Source: Apostichopus japonicus
Taxonomy: Eukaryota; Echinodermata; Holothuroidea; Aspidochirotida; Stichopodidae
Assembly: GCF_037975245.1 (NCBI RefSeq)
Contig: NC_092581.1
Coordinates: 15,582,303-15,646,302, forward strand
Length of the DNA stretch: 64,000 bases
Direction of reading: 5' to 3'
In this document: positions 50,001-60,400 of the stretch, piece by piece
Numbering within the stretch: position 1 is the stretch's first letter
Layout of the letters: each line of letters begins with the position of its first letter
The notes under the pieces: generated by a model
The model's input: only the letters and a program-made list of their open reading frames with translations
What the model was told of the DNA's origin: nothing
Database searches by the model: none
Position numbers and translations under genes: made by a program

Positions 50001-53000
50001 TGGCACTGACATTTACGTCATGGTTGCTATTGCTTTAACCATATATGTAAACTATTAACTTATGTTTTACATAAAGTTTCTATTGTCTATCCAGGGGAGG
50101 TATTCAGAGAAATGGATCATAAAAGTGTCTCAAAAAAAAAAAACAAGTGAAACTGAAACAAATTTTTCTTAGGCTAAGGACATGTAAACTGTATAGAACA
50201 CATCAAAGTTCAATAACACCGGATCTGATGAAAAGCTTTCACTTTGTTTGGTTTCTTGATGATTCATACTCTGTGTGCATGTCTGACAAAATGACTGACA
50301 ATTTACACAGACAGATAGATACACTGTAGTTTCTGCTGCACCTTGACGTAATCACTGCAGGCAGAAATTGTTAGTCCTGATATTGCCATAGTCCAAGAGA
50401 AAAGGAAAATTTGAGTGCTATTATTGTTTGTTTTCTATAGCTATTTTGCTTGTCATGATATTGACATTTCAAATATGCTGGGTCTCTGGAAGGCACTTAT
50501 AAGGCTATATAACTTCATATCAACAACAGAAGATCCTTGTATGACATTCTATACCATTTGTCCTTGATAAATTTGTAAAAATGCCATTGCAAAGATGTCA
50601 TTTGAAGATATAAATACTCTTTTAATGTTTTCCCCCATTGAGTTTTTGTGTTGGCATCTGATGAACTGACTGGATGGTAATTATGTGTTAGACTTGATTG
50701 TCCAGCCACTTTTATTGATGAACCTCAGTTGTTGAAAAGATCATTTCTCAAACATTGAACGAGTTACAGAAACACAAACCTATATAGCAATGTCTTTTTT
50801 TAACAGTCTACGTGATATGAAAATAATTGTTGTGTCGATAGAATCATCCTTTAAGTCACAATAGGAAAGTAAGCCTGAGGCATTTTCAGTTTCAAATAAC
50901 GGATAAAAGTAACCAGATCTACTGGGAAACTTTCGCTGTCTACTGCTTTTGATGAAATAATGCTTTGCAAATCTAACAGGAAACTTACAACACAGACATG
51001 CTAGCCTGTTTGTACCATTACTATTCAATCCTGTTATGACTTATATCGAAAAACACTGGCAAAATGTTACAATCTGTGACTTGGATTCCAGAAAACATAG
51101 GACAACCATAGAAAACCACAGAAACCATCCAAAACCATAGACAACCACAGAAAACATAGACAACCACAGAAACCATAGAAAACCATAGAAAACCGTAGAA
51201 ACCCATAGAATGATTTTAACAAATGCCCTATCATGTTGGAAGAAGAACTACCAGCCTCATTTTAAGAGACAATACATCCTTACAAGTCTGTTCCCTCTTG
51301 ACCAACAGATTTCACACTTTCTAGTCGCACTACCAAAAAACGATGATTTTCTGATTAGAAATCTGATAACTTCAATTTAATTTCAAAACATAAACAAAAA
51401 TGTTAAGAGACATTCGAGATATATGTATTGCATCTAGTCATGCGTACAAAATTTGAAAGCAAATTTTTCGACGGATTGACCAATCAGAGTGACCTAGACT
51501 TACCAAAGTCCATTTCTTCTGTAAACTTGCAGAGCTCAATTTGATGGATACTTTTAGCACAGATCTCAATCTCATCAAATTTCTGAGGAAAGTCGAAGAG
51601 AGGAAAGAGGTCATGAAAACATTATTGCACAGTTCAATTAGATTTGTAATTCTCTCTTCTTTGAGATGTGATGCTTGCTTGTATTCTTTTACCCAATAAC
51701 TAGGAAAAGAGCACACGTAACCCACCCCCCCGCCCCCGCCCCCTTACAGACTTGGAAGGTCTCACTGCTTCCATTAGAGATTCATTTATACTAAATATCT
51801 ATCAATTTTAATGTACCAAATATTCTTTTTATGCATATAATTTACATTCATAGAGCAATTTTATTATGTCTAAATTTCGTCAACATTTTTCAGAATTTTG
51901 CATTCTTCCTTAACGCAATGTAACAAAATAACAATTTATACCTCATGTTCCAGGACAGCACTCTTGTCTGGGATGATAAAATTAGCACCAGCCTTCAAGG
52001 AGATTTTAAATCTTACGTAAAAGTTACCGACATCCATCTGTCGATTCTGTTGAAGTAAAATAGACGACACGATGATAACAGAGAAGGAATTAAATAGGAC
52101 AGATAAGAATTGATACAAATACAAAGGAAAGTGGGTGGGGTGGGGGGGGGGTGAGATATGACACGATGATAACAGAAAAGGAATTAAATAGGACAGATAA
52201 GAATTGATACAATACAAAGGAAAGTGGGTGGGGTGGGGGGGGGTGAGATATGACACGATGATAACAGAGAAGGAATTAAATAGGACAGATAAGAATTGAT
52301 ACAATACAAAGGAAACTGGGTGGGGTGGGGGGGGTGAGATATGACACGATGATAACAGAGAAGGAATTAAATAGGACAGATAAGAATTGATACAAATACA
52401 AAGGAAAGCTGGTGGGGTGCTGGGGTGGGGGGGTGGGTTATGACACGATGCTAACAGAAAAGGAATTAAATACAAGAACAGAAAAAAAATATAAAACAAA
52501 GGGTGATGACTAATACCAACCATAACAGTGAAAATATTTTACCTAAATTTTTAAAATCATCTAGAAAAAGGTTCAAAAGGCAAAAGAATTAAACGAAAAA
52601 AAGGATCAAAACTCAATATCTTTAAATTTATTTCAGGTTCAAAATCTCCAAGATACTGATTAAAAAACCTCGATCCATTTTGTTAAAAATAGGGATCAAG
52701 ATCTTCATAGAAACACTGATCGAAACTCATTCCATTTCTTGGGAAATTGGTTGAGTCGATGAAAATACCTGATAACTGCTTTACTCACCATACAGCACTG
52801 GGCTAATAAGTCTTGCACGGTCATCTCGGGCTTCAACGTTACCATGGAGCTCTGGTGTTCCGGGAGGGAAACCTTAACGGCCATACATTCCACAGAATGG
52901 TCCGATGTTGACGATTCTATAGATTCTAGCTCACCTTCGTCCATACTCTGCACGAACAAAAGAAAACAGGAAGGAATGAACGAATGAATATTCAACAGTA

Positions 53001-54297
53001 ATTTAAGACTCTTCTTAGGTTAGAAGCAGTGAATATATGATTTAGTTAAATATTTTTAATTTTCCTTCTCTTTTCTATTATATTTGTTTCCACTGGAATT
53101 TATGATTGGTCAAATTGCTACCCTATAGTCAGAGATGTACGGGAGATTAAAGGGTGTAAAGACTCGCGCAAAAAGAAACGTCTAATGCCGGTAATCTGAC
53201 CTAGTTTCGAATGAGGTGTAACAGAAGTGTTAGACACCACCATCGATCCCAGAAAATACACACACAGCTTGCTACCGTCGGTAATTAGACACTAGTGTAC
53301 AGTCAATACTAACAGCTACGGTCAATACCCACAGCACAGTGTACAAACGATGCAGCAATGGATATCTCAGGTCCAGCTTAAGATAACAAGGTATCACGTT
53401 TCATTACTGTCTGCATTTTGTAGCGACACGAACAAAACGTCACTTGCAAGCAACAGAAAATTAACTTTTGCAGATGGCCGCACACGGTTTGGGGCGAGTC
53501 TTCAATGCCTTTAAGGTCAATATGCAAAAGTTAAACAGTGCATAGTTGCCAGCAATGTGAAACAGGAACACAACAGTAAACAGCTAGAGCATATGTACCT
53601 TGTTCACCTGTGGTACCACTGCTGTCTGCAAGGATTTTCTGTTCCTTTCTCCGTTCTTTTTTAATGTATCAACCCACTTTTTCATGGTCCTTGTATATCC
53701 GAATATAATTATGCAACCTAGACCACTACACCCACACATTCTCACAGAGTCCAAAATGCCAACTCCCTGAATGTCTTTGTAACCAATGTGGATATGGTAG
53801 TACCTGTAACAACTTTACATTATAGTCCAACCATTTCCACACAACTCACTACAAATATAGTAAAAGGTCACACATTGTATGGATATATATATGACTACCC
53901 CTTTGTCTAAAACAAAATCAATAGTTTACACAGAGGTTTCCGATGCTATAAAGTAAACCACTGATGCAAGGGACTCTCTCTATTCAGTGAGTTTACATTT
54001 GGCCTTCGAAGAAGGGATGGATTTCACACAAAATAAATTTTGACAATTATGTTTTGGTATACAATGCCAACAAACAGCAAAATCAGGAAGCTCTTGTTTG
54101 AAATAGCACTCTGGAAGTATCATGGGCTATGTGTTGACTATAGATCAACAAATATAATTCTAAGATTAAGTATTTCAGGCCTATACAGATATATTTAAAG
54201 GGCATATATAAATGAACAAATATATAAATAAAAAGATAAATAAATAAATAAATACACACACATACACTAACAAACATACTACATAAACACACATATA

Positions 54298-54390
<93 letters not shown>

Positions 54391-54400
54391 ATATATATAT

Positions 54401-54434
<34 letters not shown>

Positions 54435-57400
54435 GTTGATACTTGATGAGACTAGTGGAACACTAGTAGTTGTAACTCGGAGTTTCACGCTTTATTGCGA
54501 TCTTCAGACAACTCTGAAGGAGTTGTCTGAAGATCGCAATAAAGCGTGAAACTCCGAGTTACAACTACTAGTGTTCCACTAGTCTCATCTAGTATCAACA
54601 TATATTCCGCTCTGTCCAATGGACATAGAGCACTCTGCGCCAAGATAGACGCCAACCTACTCTATATATATATATATATATATATTAACATATACATATA
54701 AACATATAGATTTGAAATAAAAAACATAGAGATGTTTAATATGGGTAATAATTTAAAATGACACATTAGACATATTACACTGGGTCATATAAACAGAGGT
54801 CAGTCTTGCGTAGAGAGCTTGATGAGTCCACATCTGAACAATTCTACATAGCCAGGTTTTTTTTTATTTCAGTTTGTGAATAATCCTATCATTTTCAGTT
54901 GGCACATGTAATATAAGCTTTCTTTTGTATAAGCTAGAATTTTTTTTTTAAAGTGATATATTTCTAATAAATAGTTAATCAGATTGGAAACTCACAACTT
55001 ATTGTGAGGGATTATAAATTTGGCTATGTAGGTTTCAAGTTGGGTAAATTAGGAAGATGGAGTTGGGGGTGTGGGGGCAGGGGGAGTTATACAGTGTTTG
55101 TATAAGCTAGAATTGATTTTAAAGTGATATATTTCTAATAAATAGTTATTCAGATTGGAAACTAACAACTTATTGGGAGGGTCTATAAATTTTTCTATGT
55201 AGGTTTCAAGTTGGGTAATTTAGGAAGATGGGGTTGGGGGTGTGGGGGCGGGGGTGGGGGGGTATACAGTGTTTGGTAGAGGAGAGGAAGATGGGGAAAC
55301 ATCTGTTGTTCAACAATGGGTTTAATACCATATGCTAGTATAACCTTGGCAGATATCAAATTGATTGATTCAAACAATTGCCATCAATTCCATAAATAAT
55401 TTGATGTATAATCGCTGTCAGAGAAACAGAGCTTTGCCTCCCTTGATACAACATGCACCTGGCAACATGCTAACACTTGTACCAGCTATTTGTGGTCGCA
55501 TATTGCATATCAATTTATACTGATTGTATAATGGACATCGGACGACCACTCAAGCTCCAAATTACTGACCACAATTTTCGGATGATTTTAATAATTTTAA
55601 ATTACAACTGAGTAGAAGACTACAATATTAGTTCTTGCAAGAAAGTCTACCTGACATGATCACAGTGCACAGTTACATATAAAAATGTCTCAAAACTGTT
55701 TTTCTTAAGGACTATACAAAAAACTCCAAGTAAAAAAAGGACCTGGTTGATGTTGGAATTCATTTTTTGAAATTTATGAACTTGAATGGCTCTATAGTAA
55801 TAACCACTTCAGTAAAACCAACCCTCTGCCTCATTTCAACTGTATGCAACACTTCAGTAGTAAGATTATCAACTTACAAAACTAACAGCGTATGGTTGTG
55901 GAGTGTCAACGACCGGTTCAACTTCTTCAGCACCTCCATCTGTGTCCTCTCTGTGAAAAACAATATGTTTGCATCTTTAAAATTTGCATAAATTAGCATA
56001 TTTGCATATGGAGAAAAAAGGAGTTCATCAAACTGAAAGGGGGGCAAAAAAAATCCTGATGAATGACAGTGATTAGTGAGTGGCACATTGAAAACACTTC
56101 TTATTATATCAGTAAATTAATGGGTCATGTATTGTAATAGATTTCCATTCCTTTTTTTGTTAGCATTTCTCCCCCCCCTCCTCTTATTATCTGGAGTTAA
56201 AAAATGATTCTTCAAAAATGCATTAATAGTATTTTTAAAAGTATTAGCAATTTTTAGCAGTTTAACATATTGGAGCAATATGGACGCTGTTTCAGAGCCC
56301 CCTGGGAACTGGGAGTGGAGAAGGAAGGAGGGGGAGGGGGAGATAGACCAGTAACAATGTCCCAAAATAATTTCAGAGCAATTGATCCCCACACTGGATT
56401 TTGTGATCCCCAATCTGACTCCTCTCTTCACCCTCCCTCTCCCCCTCCTCCCACTCTCCTCCCACTCTTCTCCCATCCCCATCTCAAAACTGTGCTTGGT
56501 GTCTTGTCATCCGTTGGTAGATTTCAATGCAATTTCAGCATTACTTGTACAAATCTGTATGCACAGGGTCTGTATAGAACGTATGCATGCTAGGATGTAA
56601 GCCTAACCCCTTTCACCAAAGTTCGCTCCCAATGAAAATAACAGGAGAAAAATTACTTCTGTGCTTACTTTTTATCCTGAGATAGCTGAGCATGTAACTT
56701 CTTTTTGTTTCTCTTCAACGTCCCAAACTGTCAACCAAAATAAAAAGTGTATACAGAAATGAGAGAAGTGTCCGTCAAGAAGATCAAAGAAAGAAAAACT
56801 AAATCAAAGCAAAAATTTACAAAAATAAAATTTCTTTATATTATCTGCTCAATTTTTTTATCTTTACAAGAACATTGGTCTGACTACAACCAACCTACCC
56901 CCAAACTCCTCACACCCATCTTAACCATGTGTGTCGGGGTCCCTGTGATATACGAACCAAACCTTTCACAAAACACGATACTGATTAATCTTCGATGCTG
57001 ACAGATATTGTTTTCGTTTCGTTTCGGATGAGAGTGAAAGGAAACTCGCTGAATCAGCAATCCGCATTAAATGTGACGGAAGGTTTCTGTTTGTTTTCAT
57101 TCAACAATTTCATTACAATGGACCTTCATTTCAGAAAACCAATGACAAAGTCACTGAATCTGTGTTCACTAAAGATTGTGTTATGAAAAACTTGCTCCTG
57201 AATACAACAAATTTGAAAGACTTAATAGAAATCCATCCAGTAGGGACAATTTTCTGGGTTCTGTACTCTCATATATAGTGTTTCAAAGCACTTGTACGGA
57301 CAGTACGAGCTTTTTAGTTATGAACATCCTGCGTCATGTTTTCGATAAAAGATCGGAACTGTTCGTACTGTCAGTGAGGGTGCTTTGAAGCACAACATAA

Positions 57401-60400
57401 CTTAGAGGGCGGTATAAATTGGTACTACCACATATCTGTCACAAATGGCTGCAGAAATCACAAATATACAATTATAAAATAATTGCTAGAATTTGATATC
57501 GTTGGGTCAAAATTCTTATGAATTGCTAACTCTGTAAAAATGTTTGGTAACATCGATAAAACATTGATAACATTGATCAAAATAAATCAATCAATCAATC
57601 AGTCCAACAACAACTAAAATGCTGACTTTTTAGCACAAAACACAAAGTGGACAAAAATGAAGATAATGTTTATCACAATAAGGAATGAAAAACCACATGT
57701 CGGATTTGATGCGGCCTGTCACCATGACAACAATGATATTTCTCCAGATAGGAATTACCGACTTACCAAGCCATTCTGTTTCTTGTTCTTTGGTTTTGCA
57801 ATGAACCTGCCCTCTAATCCCATGGGATTACGAGCGCAGACCAAAGCGTGGAAGGATGAGACGTTGAAATAACCCAGACGGGATAGAGTGGCTTTGGTGG
57901 TTTTTGAGACGCACGCCAACAAGGTTTTGGGGTTTGGAAGCTCTGTGGCTTGGAGTGATGAGCTGTAACATTTAATCCTGTACAACTCTAAATGAAGACT
58001 TTCTAGGTTCTGATCCCACTGTAAAATCTATTTTTGATTTGTTTTCAAAAGAAATAGAAAAAGAGATATAACAATCATTTAAGACCTAAAATACAAAACT
58101 TGATGTTCCAACAAACCTCCAAAATGAGAAGAAGGAGTGAAAAAAATAGATATATTATGAAAACCTTTTACTATGAAATGGTAGCTGCTCAATTCTTTCA
58201 AAATTAAACTCAAGATTGTACGTTTTGATTTCATTCCTTAGGATGATGGTTCTAATTTTGTCAATGTTGTTAGACTGCAGTATTAGTACTTTGATGAGCA
58301 CAGCTGAGTATCAGTAGTTATGTTGTTTGGATGAGGACAAGAAGGAGGAGGAAAAGGAGACAGAAGAGGAAGAAGAGAGGGAAGAGGAGGAGGAGGAGGA
58401 AGATGGGATTAGAAGGAAGATGGAGGAGAAGGAGCAGAGTAGAAGAAGGAGGTGGATGAGAAAAGGAGAACAAAGAGGAGGAAAAGGAAGAGGTGGAGGA
58501 GGAGGAGGAGGAGAAAAGGAGAACAAAGAGGAGGAAAAGGAAGAGGTGGAGGAGGAGGAGGAGGAGGAGAAAAGGAGAACAAAGAGGAGGAAAAGGAAGT
58601 GGAGGAGGAGGAGGAGGAGGAGGAGGAAGAGGAGGAGGAGGAGGAGGAGGAGGAGGAGGAGGAGGAGGAGGAGGAGGAGGAGGAGGAGGAGGAGGAGGAG
58701 GAGGAGGAGGAGGAGGAGGAGGAGGAGGAGGAGGAGGAGGAGGAGGAGGAGGAGGAGGAGGAGGAGGAGGAGGAGGAGGAGAAGAAGAAGAAGAAGAAGA
58801 AAGGAGGTGGAGGAGAAAAGGAGAAGATGGGATCAGAAGGATGATGGAGAAGAAGGAAGATGGGGTGAGGAAAATGTGAAGATAAGAGGAAGATGTGAGA
58901 AGGAGCATGAGGAAGAGAAGGAGCAAAAGGAGAGAAAGATCAGAAGATGATGAAGGAGTAGGAGGACGAAGCCTATCTTTTTTGGCTTCTGTTGCAGTCT
59001 GTCCATTAATATTAGTTTTTATCTTCTCTTGGACACTTTAATATTAAATTGGGATGTCACCAATTCTTTTGGCTGTGGTTTTCTGATGACGCACACACAT
59101 TTGCATATTTCAAGCTCTTTCCTGGTCGATTATCAAGGTTGCCTAGCAGCTTCGGTTAATAATACAAAAGAATAATATTTTCGTAGCATGTTTTAATTAA
59201 AACGAAAGGCTGCACACGATTGCTGCATCTGATCAGTTCAATTTGTTAGTTTGTATTCATGGAGTACGTGCATGATTTAATGTAGCCACAGTATTAAAGA
59301 AAACACATTATACAACCACGACACATACAGGCATACAGGAAGTTAGCACTCATTTATGCATGTAAGTTACTTTACTTCCTTAATGTACAGCACCATACAA
59401 CTGAACCACAGCTGTAAATCACTCGCACGTACATCGGGTAAATGAATGGATGCAAAAATGGTTCATTAACAGTATTTCACAAGCAGTATGTGACCAGCAA
59501 AACTATATTTTAACTCAGGAATTCCTTGCACCTCGATAAATACTCATCTTTCGATATTAATTCAAGTGCAGCGGGAAAAATTTTTACGTGGCCATTTCTC
59601 AAGCTCTGCAATGACCTAAAAGAGTGACACACAATCTGCTCAAACCTGTCTTTAAAAGTCGGTTGGACTGTCGGCTAAACATTTCGACACTCTCTAGGAC
59701 GGATCAAAACATCTCTTGTACCATATATTAATCTTCGTACCATCCAAAACTGCCCTATAGATGTAGAAATACCACAATGACACAGCACAAATAACCAAGC
59801 CTAATCCTAACACATAGAGCAACACTGCTAGAGTTCACCTAGCCACCCTTTAATGACCATACACCGACTGAAGTTTAGTTCCCACGACAATGGTCACTTT
59901 AAAATCTTCATTGTACGACATGGAATAATTCCCAGGCTTCTAATCCGACTCTGACGACACAAAAACAAACAGAGTAACATGCAAGTCGTTTTCCTGTACT
60001 TGAGTCACACAATGCATCATAACAATCAATTATCGTGGGCATTGTCTCTACCTGAGATGCTATAGCTTGTCGATTCTTTGGATCCGAAACCGTGCTCAGC
60101 TGCAGCTCGGCCATCTTCTTTGTCTTGGTCTCCTATAGAAAAAGTAAAACGAAGAAAGAAATCGAAACGTCATCGTTCGGAACAAAGCGAGGGGCGGAAG
60201 ACTTTTCCGAGTGCAAACGTTTCAAAAAACTTGAATGGCAAAAAAAAATCATCACAATGGCAGAGAAAGGGAAAGTAAAAACATAAAACACAATATAAAT
60301 GCCACAAAAGCTGGGTTAAAACAAAAGAAAGAACACTTGTAAAATTCAAAGCAATTGAATGAAAATAAATTGAATTAAAAAAAAACACCACATCTTTCTA

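Larger units (their letters stand above)
54430..54605. mobile_element. 176-bp inverted repeat, Penelope-terminus-like
   Basis: Arms of 85 bp (54430-54514 and 54520-54605, with a TGAAG loop) are inverted copies differing at one base. The left edge abuts a long TA tract and a second TA tract follows at 54662. Each arm encodes a hammerhead-like fold, on opposite strands. The element lies in the intron between TIAM exons 55878-55950 and 52789-52947. Attribution to a Penelope-like element rests on the hammerhead and the inverted layout only; no reverse transcriptase is present. Confidence 0.65.

Noticed and set aside
51936-52523. 195-codon minus-strand frame rich in Pro and Ser
   Set aside because: Only 51942-52046 is coding (TIAM RBD exon); the remainder is the 93-bp minisatellite read through the acceptor.
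54083-54488. Tyr/Ile-rich minus-strand frames
   Set aside because: They translate TA-repeat tracts; no homology-like motif and no conserved borders.
58318-58950. Long frames on both strands (poly-Pro, poly-Glu, poly-Gly, poly-Arg)
   Set aside because: They are six-frame translations of a GGA trinucleotide array inside a TIAM intron, without splice context or start-site support.
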